From positions 1-35,040 of the forward strand of contig JAHOYT010000037.1 of assembly GCA_019038645.1 (NCBI GenBank): a stretch of DNA of 35,040 bases, given 5' to 3'. Position numbers and translations under genes: made by a program. The notes under the pieces were generated by a model. It was not told the origin of the DNA. It did not search any database and was given only the letters and a program-made list of their open reading frames with translations. The stretch comes from Bacteroidales bacterium. Lineage in GTDB: Bacteria > Bacteroidota > Bacteroidia > Bacteroidales > UBA12077. Positions 1 through 8,737 of the stretch are shown here, one piece after another (position 1 is the stretch's first letter; each line of letters opens with the position of its first letter).

Positions 1-2
1 AA

Positions 3-1646
3 AGAGGCTTACCCCCGGAATTAATCACTGAAATTTCCTTTGAAGATGAAAATAAGAATAAAATCTTTGAAGCAAATGAATATGCAATTATAAAAATAAA
101 GCTCGAGAATAAAGGGCTGGGAGTGGCACAGGGGGTGTATTTTGATATAAAAGATAAAACTGGTAAAGGAATTGAAATTACGAATTCTAAAACTTCTTTT
201 TTTGTTTATCCAAATCAAATAAAAGAATTTGAAATTCCTGTAATCGCGAGCATTGATTTAAAAACGGAGAAACATTATATCGAAATTGAAATTAAGGAGT
301 ATTTTGGATATGATGCTAACCCGGTTCAATTATATGTTCAAACCTTAGAATACCAATCTCCAAATTTAGTTTTTTCAGGGTTTGAAGTATTAGACTATGG
401 AGAAGGAGTAATGTCTGTTGTGGAAGATGGTAAGGTTCAGCCAGGCGAACTGGTAAAAGTAAAGTTGTATGTTCAAAATATAGGTTTGAATGTAGCCAGA
501 CAATCAGAATTTGAGGTTTATACAAATGACGTAAATATATATTTGGCAAATCAGGATGGAGCATTAGGAAATTTTGAGATAGGAGAAGTGAAAGAAATAG
601 AGTTTAAAATGAGTCCTAATAAAAGAATAAATTTGAATGAACCATTGGACTTATATTTAAATTTAACCGAAAATTCAGGCAATGGTAGTTTAGCTGATTT
701 TAAATTGCCAATTGAGATAAATAAACAGCCTAAAATGGCTGAGATTATTGATGTGGCAGCTAATATTGATGAGCTAAAAACCCAGGTCAAAAAGTTTGAA
801 TTATATAATAAAAGCTTTAAAACGAATTATGGCGAGTTAGTTGATATATTTAATGTACAAAAACGCGAAGTAAACAGAGAAAATTCAATTGGAGTTATTA
901 TTGGGGTGGAAGAATATCTTAATTTACCTCCGGCTCCATATGCTGTAAATGATGCAATGATTATTGAAAAATATTTTAAAGATTTATTAGGGATTAATGA
1001 AATAGTCTTTCTTACAAATAAGGATGTAACAGGGTTAGCATTTGATGATATTTTTAATCCGGAATATGGTGAATTGCAGAAATCAATAATTAGAAATGAA
1101 ACAGAATTATTTGTTTTTTATTCAGGGCATGGAATTCCAAATAAATCAGGAACTGATGTATACCTTTTTCCTCAGGATGGAAAAATTGAAAGAGTTGAAT
1201 TGCAAGGATATTCATTAGGTAAATTTTACAATAGTCTAAACAGCATGGGAGCTAAAAGAGTAATAGTTTTTCTGGATGCTTGTTTTAGTGGTGTATCTAA
1301 AACAAGTGAAACCGTAAAAACGAATAATTTAGTTTCTATGAAGGGTGTAAGATTGGTACCTCAAATTCCAAAGCCGTGGGAAAAAAATGACAATTTTGTT
1401 GTATTTAACTCTTCTTCATTTAATGAAACTTCTTTAGCATTTGATGAAACTCAAACCGGATTATTTACTTATTACTTATGCGCCGGACTTTCAGGTAAAG
1501 CCGATACAAATATTGACAACCAGATTTCCCTGGGTGAATTAAAAAAGTATGTAATAGAAAATGTTATGCAAACTTCTAAAAAAATATTTGGTTTGCAAAC
1601 ACCGGAATTTCACGGAGATGAGGATTATATTATTTCAGATTATTAA
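3..1646 (+). CDS. Caspase-family (C14) protease with N-terminal beta-rich repeats, 5'-truncated by window edge
   Basis: The reading frame is open to the first base of the window, so the real start lies upstream. The first in-frame internal start-like codon (GTG at 123) is not convincing. The N-terminal half looks like CARDB-type beta-sandwich modules: two blocks pair an acidic turn with a 'xENKGLG.A' or 'VQNIGLNVA' strand. The C-terminal half, after about base 880, is a caspase-fold peptidase: 'IGVIIGVEEY', then the His motif 'FYSGHG', then the Cys motif 'FLDACFSG'. Both catalytic dyad residues are present. It is probably a secreted or periplasmic peptidase whose substrate is unknown. The next gene starts 12 bp downstream on the same strand, suggesting an operon with the surface proteins that follow. 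Caspase fold is certain; the role is not. Confidence 0.85.
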   Translation, partial: RGLPPELITEISFEDENKNKIFEANEYAIIKIKLENKGLGVAQGVYFDIKDKTGKGIEITNSKTSFFVYPNQIKEFEIPVIASIDLKTEKHYIEIEIKEYFGYDANPVQLYVQTLEYQSPNLVFSGFEVLDYGEGVMSVVEDGKVQPGELVKVKLYVQNIGLNVARQSEFEVYTNDVNIYLANQDGALGNFEIGEVKEIEFKMSPNKRINLNEPLDLYLNLTENSGNGSLADFKLPIEINKQPKMAEIIDVAANIDELKTQVKKFELYNKSFKTNYGELVDIFNVQKREVNRENSIGVIIGVEEYLNLPPAPYAVNDAMIIEKYFKDLLGINEIVFLTNKDVTGLAFDDIFNPEYGELQKSIIRNETELFVFYSGHGIPNKSGTDVYLFPQDGKIERVELQGYSLGKFYNSLNSMGAKRVIVFLDACFSGVSKTSETVKTNNLVSMKGVRLVPQIPKPWEKNDNFVVFNSSSFNETSLAFDETQTGLFTYYLCAGLSGKADTNIDNQISLGELKKYVIENVMQTSKKIFGLQTPEFHGDEDYIISDY

Positions 1647-1658
1647 ATTTACAGCTTA

Positions 1659-2495
1659 ATGAAGAAGTATATATTTTTCCTGGGAATTTTTATATTATTA
1701 TTTCAATCCAGCTTTTCACAAACGATCGAAAATATTCGCTATCAGCGTGAAGAAAATAAAATGAAAATTTCCTATTCAATTAAAGATGCTAAATTTTATC
1801 AGATTTTTAATATCAGCATTTATGTTAGTATGGATAATGGAGAAAACTTTATAGGTCCACTGTCTTTTGTAAGTGGTGATGTTGGAGAAAATATTACTGC
1901 TGGTAAAAATAAGAGTATTTATTGGGACGTATTTAAAGAATTAGATGTACTGAAAGGAGAGGTTATATTTGATATTAGAGCAAAGGTTAAAAAAGATATA
2001 GCTAAAAAATATTTCGTTATATATCAAGGGAATAACATTACTCCTTATGGATTAAAAGTAGGTCATGTTAGTATAGTTGGTTGGTACGTTTCTGCGTTTG
2101 CCAATACAAATTTTAACTTATATGATTATGAATTTGAAAAAAACATGATTAAGGAATATCCCGTGGATCAATATTATATTGTAACCGATGATAAAAAGTA
2201 TTCCCGATATTCGATTACTGTAGGTATGAATTATCAGTTTTTAAAGAATTTATACCTTAATTTGGGAGCTGGTTATGGATATAAGGAACTAAATCAAATA
2301 ATTAATGAATATTTATATGACAATAATACTTATTTGAAGCAGAGTTATGCAAAAAATGTTTCAGAATCATATAGTGGTCTGGAATTAGAACTGGGAATAA
2401 TGTATAGTTGGAGATATATTGTTCTTTCAGGCGGCGTAAATTCACTTAACTTTAAAAGGTTAGATTGGAATATAGGGGTTGGTTATTGTTTTTAA
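1659..2495 (+). CDS. Secreted/outer-membrane beta-barrel-like protein, function unknown
   Basis: 278 residues. It has a clear Sec signal peptide (MKKY then a hydrophobic run, cleavage near 'SSFSQ', residue 21). Residues about 22-110 form a beta-rich domain with a 'YSIKDA...VSMDNGENF...GP' pattern, seen in Bacteroidota secreted proteins that read like an Ig-type module. The C-terminal half alternates aromatic and small residues and ends in Phe ('NIGVGYCF'), as outer-membrane beta-barrels often do. It lies 12 bp after the caspase-like gene and 8 bp before the next lipoprotein gene, so it is probably co-transcribed with both. No enzyme motif is visible. The barrel assignment is inferred from composition and the C-terminal signature only. 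Confidence 0.65.
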   Translation: MKKYIFFLGIFILLFQSSFSQTIENIRYQREENKMKISYSIKDAKFYQIFNISIYVSMDNGENFIGPLSFVSGDVGENITAGKNKSIYWDVFKELDVLKGEVIFDIRAKVKKDIAKKYFVIYQGNNITPYGLKVGHVSIVGWYVSAFANTNFNLYDYEFEKNMIKEYPVDQYYIVTDDKKYSRYSITVGMNYQFLKNLYLNLGAGYGYKELNQIINEYLYDNNTYLKQSYAKNVSESYSGLELELGIMYSWRYIVLSGGVNSLNFKRLDWNIGVGYCF

Positions 2496-2503
2496 TTTTT
2501 TTT

Positions 2504-3778
2504 ATGAAAAAAGCTCTTTTATATTTCGGAATTTTTATCTTCTTATTTAATGGTTGCGAAAAGGAAGCAGATTTAACTAATACTACGAATAAAATAAGGT
2601 TTAGTGACTTTATTGTAACAGATACTAATTATAGGTCGGTTAAAGTAAGTACAGTCATTTCAAATTATAATAATATTGATATTACGCAGCATGGGCATTG
2701 CTGGAGTATCAATCAGACTCCAACCTTGTCTCATAATAAAACGGAATTAGGAGCATTAAATTCAGAAGTATTTTATAGCAATCCTGATAGCTTAGAACAC
2801 AATACTGAATACTCTATAAGAGCATATATTGTATTTGATGATATTTATTATTTAAGTGATTCAGTTTTTTTCTTTAAAACAAATGAAATTAAGGTTCCGT
2901 CTTTAACTGATATTGAATTTAATGAAGTTACAGAAACAGGTGCTGTGGTTAGCTGCAGAATCGAAGAACATAATGGTGGTGAAATTACTATGATGGGTAT
3001 TTGCTGGAATATGACGGGAAATCCAACGATATCTGACATTATTACGATAGTAGAAACGGTTGAAGGAAACTATTTAAGTGAGATGTTTGATCTTGAATAT
3101 GGTAAAACATATTTTGTAAAAGCTTATGCTAAAAATGAAATTGGCATAGGGTATAGTAATCAAAGAAGTTTAAAAATAGAAGGGGACATAATCCAGGTTC
3201 AGGATTATGATGGAAACTGGTATAACACACTTAAAATTGGTAATCAAATATGGTTGAAAGAAAACCTTAAAACTACACATTATTCAAATGGTGATCCGAT
3301 TGAAAATGGTGATGGTATTGATATAAATAGTGAATTTTCTCCTGCATATTACTTTAACTATGATAATAATGAAGCAAATGCAGAAATATATGGTAGATTA
3401 TATACATGGTATGCAGCCCTTAATGCTTGTCCGGATGGATGGCATATGGCTACTGAAAATGAATGGCAAACTTTAATAAATTATATTGGTAATGAAAATG
3501 AAGGTAGGTTAAAATCAACAGGAATCCTTGAAGATGGAAGCGGGCTCTGGAAATCTCCTAATGCAGGAGCAACTGATTTACATGGGTTTAGTATGTTGCC
3601 AGCTGGTTTTTACAGTGCACAGTTTTATAATTATTTTGGCATAGGTGAGAGGTCTATGTTTGTTTACGCTGATAATGGTAACGGTGGAGGGGCATTTAAA
3701 TATGATGACGATTATCTGACGGGCTTAGGAACAGGACTTAATTTTGGCCATTCAGTTAGATGTATTAAAGATGAATAA
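2504..3778 (+). CDS. FISUMP-domain lipoprotein with two beta-sandwich modules
   Basis: The ATG at 2504 is preferred over an in-frame ATG at 2465, because it places a lipoprotein signal peptide at the N-terminus with the lipobox 'LFNGC'. Cys would be lipidated, making this a cell-envelope lipoprotein. Two roughly 90-residue beta modules follow, each marked by a 'GxCW....P' turn ('HGHCWSINQTP' and 'MGICWNMTGNP'). The C-terminal ~190 residues are a Fibrobacter succinogenes major paralogous domain (FISUMP): 'DYDGNWY', 'IGNQIWLKENLKTTHY', 'YTWYAALNACPDGWH'. The domain's role is not established; surface binding or adhesion is a common guess. Its 3' end is almost identical to that of the next gene, which suggests tandem duplication or gene conversion. 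Confidence 0.85.
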   Translation: MKKALLYFGIFIFLFNGCEKEADLTNTTNKIRFSDFIVTDTNYRSVKVSTVISNYNNIDITQHGHCWSINQTPTLSHNKTELGALNSEVFYSNPDSLEHNTEYSIRAYIVFDDIYYLSDSVFFFKTNEIKVPSLTDIEFNEVTETGAVVSCRIEEHNGGEITMMGICWNMTGNPTISDIITIVETVEGNYLSEMFDLEYGKTYFVKAYAKNEIGIGYSNQRSLKIEGDIIQVQDYDGNWYNTLKIGNQIWLKENLKTTHYSNGDPIENGDGIDINSEFSPAYYFNYDNNEANAEIYGRLYTWYAALNACPDGWHMATENEWQTLINYIGNENEGRLKSTGILEDGSGLWKSPNAGATDLHGFSMLPAGFYSAQFYNYFGIGERSMFVYADNGNGGGAFKYDDDYLTGLGTGLNFGHSVRCIKDE

Positions 3779-3843
3779 AATGATAATTTTGAAAAAGATA
3801 AATATTTTCGGGATTAATAAAATACGTTTTGGTTTATATTTTT
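3194..3843 (+). repeat. Long direct repeat, copy A (FISUMP 3' end plus start of next gene)
   Basis: About 650 bp recur at 5751-6400 with a constant offset of 2557 bp and only scattered mismatches. The copy covers the FISUMP domain, the stop codon and the first ~70 bp of the following gene. Confidence 0.9.
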
Positions 3844-6335
3844 TGTTATTTTTATTAGTACCTTTTTCTTTTGAATCATGTGAAAAAGAAGATGATGAAA
3901 TTGGTTCATCTAACAAAGTATTATTTCCTGAGTTAATAGTATCAGCAAGCTATAAAACTGCTCAAATAACTACAACGGAACCTAATTTTTATGGAATAAC
4001 TATTGATAAATATGGTATATGCTGGGACCTGGAATCAAACCCTGACATTGATGATAGTATTTTTGAGTTTAAGGAAGATTCGTCCAAAGTTTTTTTGAGC
4101 AATCTTGAAGAGCTAATACATAATACAACTTACTATGTAAGAGCTTATTATAAATATGAAGATTTTGTTAGATATAGTGACGAAATTTCATTTAAGACTT
4201 TAGAAATAAAAGTGCCACAGCTTAACACAAAGCCTATAACTAACCTAACCGCAAAATCTGTTGAATCCGGCGGTGAAATTATTACTGAATCTGGAGGAGA
4301 AATTACTGCATTTGGTATTTGTTGGAATAAAGCAGAAAATCCAACCTTATTGGATAGTGTCATACTTGATAGTTTAGTATCAGGAACTATTAACAGTAAA
4401 ATTGAAAATTTAGAAGTCAATACAACATATTCTATTAGAGCATATGCCACAAATGAAGCAGGAACAGGATATGGCAATAATATTAGTTTTACAACAAAAG
4501 ATGGAATTCCTGATACTGAAATTATTCAAATATTTGATATTACAGCATCTTCAACAAATGTTGGAATAAATATAAATCATGATGGAGGGTTGGAAATACT
4601 TGAACATGGTTTGTGTTGGAATATGAGCGGTGAGCCATCTATTGATGATAGTATTTCTATGAATTTTGTGGATCAAACTATTTTATATGCGGGAGTTGAG
4701 AATTTTACATATAGTATTAATAATTTAGAAATCAATTCAATCTATTATATTCGGACTTTTACTACTAATGAATTAGGAGTTTCTTATGGAGATGAGTATA
4801 GTTTTAGTACAAAAGATGGAATTCCTGATACTGAAATTATTCAAATATTTGATATTACAGCATCTTCAACAAATGTTGGAATAAATATAAATCATGATGG
4901 AGGGTTGGAAATACTTGAACATGGTTTGTGTTGGAATATGAGCGGTGAGCCATCTATTGACGATAGTTTTACTTCGAATTTTGTGGATCAAACTATTTTA
5001 GATACGGGAGTTGAGAATTTTACATATAGTATTAATAATTTAGAAATCAATTCAATATATTATATTCGGACTTTTACTATTAATGAATTAGGAGTTAATT
5101 ATGGAGGTGAGTATAGTTTTACAACAAAAGATGGAATTCCTGATGCTGAAATTATTCAAATATTTGATATTACAGCATATACTATAAATATTGGAATAAA
5201 TATAAATCATGATGGAGGGTTGGAAATACTTGAACATGGTTTGTGTTGGAATATGAGCGGTGAGCCATCTATTGACGATAGTTTTACTACGAATTTTGTG
5301 GATCAAACTATTTTAGATACGGGAGTTGAGAATTTTATATATAGTATTAATAATTTAGAAATTAATTCAACCTATTATATTCGGACTTTTATTACTAATG
5401 AACTAGGAATTACTTATGGAATTGAGTTTAGTTTTACAACAGGAGATGGTAGCCCGGTGATAAAAACAGTTGAGTTTAGTGAAATTAGATCTAATTCTCT
5501 TAAAAGCGGTGGTAACGTTATATCTGATGAAGGCTTTACAATTATTGAAAAAGGGGTTTGTTGGAATACTTCAGGAAATCCTGATATAAATGATTTTAAA
5601 ATTAATGCTGGAAGTGGTTCAGAAAGTTTTGAATGTCATCTTGAAAATCTTCAGGAAGGCGAGGATTATTATGTAAAAGCTTATGCAACTAATTCTAAGG
5701 GTACAGCGTATGGAGAAGAATTACAGGTAAGTCTTATTTATGGTGTAATTCAGGTTCAGGATTATGATGGAAACTGGTATAACCTACTTAAAATTGGTAA
5801 TCAGATATGGTTGAAAGAAAGCCTTAAAACAACACATTATTCAAATGGTGATCCGATTGAAAATGGTGATGGTATTGATATAAATAGTGAATTTTCTCCT
5901 GCATATTACTTTAACTATGATAATAATGAAGCAAATGCAGAAATATATGGTAGATTATATACATGGTATGCAGCCCTTAATGCTTGTCCGGATGGATGGC
6001 ATATGGCTACTGAAAATGAATGGCAAACTTTAATAAATTATATTGGTAATGAAAATGAAGGTAGGTTAAAATCAACAGGAATCCTTGAAGATGGAAGCGG
6101 GCTCTGGAAATCTCCTAATGCAGGAGCAACTGATTTACATGGGTTTAGTATGTTGCCAGCTGGTTTTTACAGTGCACAGTTTTATAGTTATTACGGCATA
6201 GGTGAGAGGTCTATGTTTGTTTACGCTGATAATGGTAAAGGTGGAGGGTCATTCAAATATGATGACGATTATATGACGGGCTTAGGAACAGGACTTAATT
6301 TTGGCCATTCAGTTAGATGTATAAAAGATGAATAA
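3771..6335 (+). CDS. FISUMP-domain surface lipoprotein with six repeated beta-sandwich modules
   Basis: ATG at 3771 (or 3780) overlaps the stop of the previous gene. An in-frame ATG at 3744 lies inside that gene and is less likely. The protein starts with a basic/hydrophobic signal and a lipobox-like Cys ('SFESC'), then acidic residues typical of exported Bacteroidota lipoproteins. Six beta modules of about 90-105 residues follow, each with a 'G(I/L/V)CW...(P).xxD' motif. Modules 3-5 are nearly identical at DNA level (315-bp period). The C-terminus is a FISUMP domain nearly identical to that of the upstream gene. It is probably an extended surface protein with the FISUMP domain held away from the membrane. 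No catalytic motif is seen. Confidence 0.85.
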   Translation: MNKMIILKKINIFGINKIRFGLYFLLFLLVPFSFESCEKEDDEIGSSNKVLFPELIVSASYKTAQITTTEPNFYGITIDKYGICWDLESNPDIDDSIFEFKEDSSKVFLSNLEELIHNTTYYVRAYYKYEDFVRYSDEISFKTLEIKVPQLNTKPITNLTAKSVESGGEIITESGGEITAFGICWNKAENPTLLDSVILDSLVSGTINSKIENLEVNTTYSIRAYATNEAGTGYGNNISFTTKDGIPDTEIIQIFDITASSTNVGININHDGGLEILEHGLCWNMSGEPSIDDSISMNFVDQTILYAGVENFTYSINNLEINSIYYIRTFTTNELGVSYGDEYSFSTKDGIPDTEIIQIFDITASSTNVGININHDGGLEILEHGLCWNMSGEPSIDDSFTSNFVDQTILDTGVENFTYSINNLEINSIYYIRTFTINELGVNYGGEYSFTTKDGIPDAEIIQIFDITAYTINIGININHDGGLEILEHGLCWNMSGEPSIDDSFTTNFVDQTILDTGVENFIYSINNLEINSTYYIRTFITNELGITYGIEFSFTTGDGSPVIKTVEFSEIRSNSLKSGGNVISDEGFTIIEKGVCWNTSGNPDINDFKINAGSGSESFECHLENLQEGEDYYVKAYATNSKGTAYGEELQVSLIYGVIQVQDYDGNWYNLLKIGNQIWLKESLKTTHYSNGDPIENGDGIDINSEFSPAYYFNYDNNEANAEIYGRLYTWYAALNACPDGWHMATENEWQTLINYIGNENEGRLKSTGILEDGSGLWKSPNAGATDLHGFSMLPAGFYSAQFYSYYGIGERSMFVYADNGKGGGSFKYDDDYMTGLGTGLNFGHSVRCIKDE
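4496..5440 (+). repeat. Three tandem 315-bp (105-codon) coding repeats
   Basis: Units begin at 4496, 4811 and 5126, each opening with 'aaaagatggaattcctgat'. They are near-identical, in frame, and each encodes one 'EHGLCWNMSGEPSIDDS' beta module. Such repeats expand and contract by recombination. Confidence 0.92.
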
Positions 6336-6400
6336 AATGATAATTTTGAAAAAGATGAATATTTTCGGAATTAATAAAATACGTTTTGGTTTATATTTTT
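5751..6400 (+). repeat. Long direct repeat, copy B, ending in a decapitated gene start
   Basis: This is the second copy of the 3194-3843 repeat. After the stop at 6335 it continues through the sequence that in copy A encodes the start and signal peptide of the downstream lipoprotein. Similarity ends at about 6400 ('ttatattttt' then 'gggacgaata'). It is therefore a leftover gene start with no body. Confidence 0.88.
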
Positions 6401-6432
6401 GGGACGAATAATATTTTGTGAAAAGAAATTCT

Positions 6433-7596
6433 CTATTTAAACAAATGTATTACTTCTTTTCTTACTATGGAAAGGTACTTGAAAAATCCATCCAGCGGAC
6501 ATAAATAACGGCACCACGGTTTTTTAATAAATAAGGATGAAATAATAATAATTATTAGTAAACCAAAACCTGCTGCTGTTGCCGTTAACTTGAATAAACC
6601 ACCATATATTTCATATTCTGTAAGACCAGGATCATACATAAATAATGCGATTACAATTGCAAAAAACGTGACACTCCACTGAATTCTTTTCAAAAGTTTG
6701 AAATTTTTAGGTTTCCGGATTTTTGGCTTCCCCAGTTTTCCTATTAATTCCTGTGAAGCTCCAAAGGGACAGATTGAATGACAATAGTGGTTTTTTCCGG
6801 TAAAAACAATACTTGAAATAGACGCGATTATAAGGATATAAACAAACAATTCAGTATAAACTGAAGGCCAAAATCCTAATAAAAGCGAATTAATGCGGGC
6901 TATTGTAATAGCTTGATTATAAGTAAATCCGAGAAAAATAACTGAAAGGAATAAGGATAACCACCAAACCATTCTTACATATTGTTTCTTTCTGAGTCTG
7001 GTATTAATTAATGCCAGTGCAAAAAGAATAAGTATTAAGATCTCTAAAAAACCGAATTGAATTTTTTTATTTTCAGAAAACTCAATATTTTCACCTGCCA
7101 GGTATGCTAAATTTATGCCGGTAATAATTCCAATACTTGATTTTGTTGCACCACTTACACCATCAATATTATTAACAGAACTTAATTTTATCCCGGTTAG
7201 TTTACCTAAGAAATTGGTTTTGAATATTTGCTGAAAGTATGAATGAGTTTCTGTTTGAGCTAAAATTTTAACTGATTTTATTACATGGTTGGTATCCGAC
7301 AATACCAGAACTTTAACAGGACCATTGTATCCTTTTCCTTCACCTATAAATATATAGTTCTCTTTCAGGCCTGTAATCGGATTAACAACAAGCCATTTGT
7401 TAGAATTAATGAATTGTGTTTCAACGTCTAAATTCTTTATTGAATTAGAAATTAAATCTTTATTTTTTACCTTACTTCTTTTGTTGCCAAGAGAAATTGC
7501 GACAATAACAACGAGGATGACTCCAATAATTATGAACCAGTTTTTAAAATGCACGGAATAATTTCTCATATTTATTATTTTCTCATCAGCTTCCAT
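6433..7596 (-). CDS. rdhC: RdhC/NosR-like membrane flavoprotein with FMN-binding domain and Fe-S motifs
   Basis: 387 residues. There is an N-terminal membrane helix (about residues 20-37), then an extracytoplasmic FMN-binding domain with the flavinylation motif 'SGATKS' (Thr about 151 would carry covalent FMN). About five more membrane helices follow, and two 'CxxxCP' ferredoxin-type motifs ('CHSICPFGASQE', 'CRYLCPLDGFFKY'). This is the NosR/RdhC architecture; RdhC-type proteins are proposed to carry electrons from menaquinol to the exported dehalogenase. The start at 7596 overlaps the end of rdhB by 22 bp; ATG at 7569, 5 bp past the rdhB stop, is an alternative that fits equally well. Its position after rdhA and rdhB makes RdhC more likely than NosR, and no nitrous oxide reductase gene is nearby. 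Confidence 0.85.
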   Translation of the reverse strand: MEADEKIINMRNYSVHFKNWFIIIGVILVVIVAISLGNKRSKVKNKDLISNSIKNLDVETQFINSNKWLVVNPITGLKENYIFIGEGKGYNGPVKVLVLSDTNHVIKSVKILAQTETHSYFQQIFKTNFLGKLTGIKLSSVNNIDGVSGATKSSIGIITGINLAYLAGENIEFSENKKIQFGFLEILILILFALALINTRLRKKQYVRMVWWLSLFLSVIFLGFTYNQAITIARINSLLLGFWPSVYTELFVYILIIASISSIVFTGKNHYCHSICPFGASQELIGKLGKPKIRKPKNFKLLKRIQWSVTFFAIVIALFMYDPGLTEYEIYGGLFKLTATAAGFGLLIIIIISSLFIKKPWCRYLCPLDGFFKYLSIVRKEVIHLFK

Positions 7597-7865
7597 AAAC
7601 CTGCACCTAAAAGAATAATTGAAGTGCCAAATACTCCAAGAAAATATAAGCCGGCTCTTGTTTCGTTTTCACCAATAAGAGTAAATCCACCTGCAATTAT
7701 TATGTTTAGTACAATAAACCATATAGAGAATAATGTCCATTTCCACCAGTTTAATTTAAATTTTAGATCTTCAGCCCAATATTTAATACTGATTATAAAT
7801 ATGGTATATAAAAACCCCATGATTATCCAAAACAGAGGTTCGAGCATTGTTGAATATGGAAACAT
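7575..7865 (-). CDS. rdhB: RdhB-like reductive dehalogenase membrane anchor
   Basis: 96 residues, almost entirely three hydrophobic segments (about 7-27, 42-62 and 70-90), ending in a basic tail 'KLMRK'. Size, topology and position directly after rdhA match RdhB/PceB anchors, which hold the exported dehalogenase at the outer face of the cytoplasmic membrane. Sequence conservation in this family is low, so the call depends mainly on context. It begins 11 bp after the rdhA stop and overlaps or abuts rdhC, so the three genes should share one transcript. Confidence 0.75.
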   Translation of the reverse strand: MFPYSTMLEPLFWIIMGFLYTIFIISIKYWAEDLKFKLNWWKWTLFSIWFIVLNIIIAGGFTLIGENETRAGLYFLGVFGTSIILLGAGLWKLMRK

Positions 7866-7876
7866 AATTTATAATT

Positions 7877-8737
7877 TTAATAATTAAACCATTCTTCAGA
7901 TCTTAACCAATCAGGAGCTTCATTAAATGTTTTATTATTTCCGTCAGGAGGTGGAAGGTATTCCTGCCCGCCATGGTATTTAAAGAATTTCTTTTGCACA
8001 GCTAGTATTCCCGAAGAGAAAATTCCGGTGGGATCGCGTGGATCAACTTCACGAACTATGTTATGAATCCAGTTATTTTTTCTTGAATAAGGGCATACTG
8101 CCAGACATACTCTACAGCCTCTAGAATGGCTTGTTGCAACAGAGTTCCATACTGTATAGCATTTGTCATGATTAATCTTCCATCGTTTGTATCCCCGAAT
8201 AACTTCTTCGGGTTCATCCGTAAAACTAATTGCCCCGCTTGGGCATTCTTCTGCACAAATTTTACATTTATTGCAAAATTCCTTTATTCCTATGTCTATT
8301 GGTTTGTCAGGTTCTAAAGGCATGTCAGTTGATACTGCTGCCAGTCTTGTATTTGCTCCCAATTCAGGTGTAACTAATATACCATTTCTGCCTTGTTCAC
8401 CTAATCCGGCATCAATAGCTAAAGGAGGCATAACGAGATCATAATTTACAGGTGGCACGTGTGCACGTGCAGAATAACCTATTTCTTTTAAAAATACTTC
8501 GAGTTTACCCGAAATATATCTTAACATAGAATAAGCATCATAAGAAGTTCCATAAGTTGGATTTGCATACATTGAATCCCATTCGTGGGGAACTGCGATT
8601 ACTATTGCATTTTTCCAATGTTTCGGGACATCAAAATTTGTTTTTCCTGTTCCACGTACATATCCCTGATATACCCACTCTTCTTTTATTTTTGTAACTC
8701 CTACAAGAGTAGCACCAAAACTATGTGCAATTTTTTT
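7877..8737 (-). CDS. rdhA: Reductive dehalogenase catalytic subunit RdhA, C-terminal part (frameshifted from N-terminal part)
   Basis: This frame continues the RdhA protein after the A7 run at 8731-8737, starting 'KKIAHSFGATLVGVTKIKEE'. There is no start codon at the junction; the first in-frame ATG is at 8572. The corrinoid-binding core is followed by two ferredoxin motifs typical of RdhA: 'CNKCKICAEECPSGAISF' (CxxCxxCxxxCP) and 'GCRVCLAVCPYSRK', preceded by 'WNSVATSHSR'. Joined with the upstream half, the protein is about 491 residues, a normal RdhA length. RdhA reductively removes halogen from organohalides using a cobamide cofactor and two [4Fe-4S] clusters. Epoxyqueuosine reductase shares the fold but lacks the TAT signal and the RdhB/C neighbours. 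The substrate cannot be deduced. Confidence 0.88.
   Translation of the reverse strand, partial: KKIAHSFGATLVGVTKIKEEWVYQGYVRGTGKTNFDVPKHWKNAIVIAVPHEWDSMYANPTYGTSYDAYSMLRYISGKLEVFLKEIGYSARAHVPPVNYDLVMPPLAIDAGLGEQGRNGILVTPELGANTRLAAVSTDMPLEPDKPIDIGIKEFCNKCKICAEECPSGAISFTDEPEEVIRGYKRWKINHDKCYTVWNSVATSHSRGCRVCLAVCPYSRKNNWIHNIVREVDPRDPTGIFSSGILAVQKKFFKYHGGQEYLPPPDGNNKTFNEAPDWLRSEEWFNY

Noticed and set aside
4496-5440. CRISPR-like or non-coding repeat array
   Set aside because: Repeats are 315 bp, contiguous, in frame and encode a beta module; there are no spacers.
6433-7596. NosR of a nitrous-oxide reduction cluster
   Set aside because: Domain layout is the same, but the gene follows rdhA and rdhB and no nosZ/nosD/nosF genes are present; RdhC fits better.
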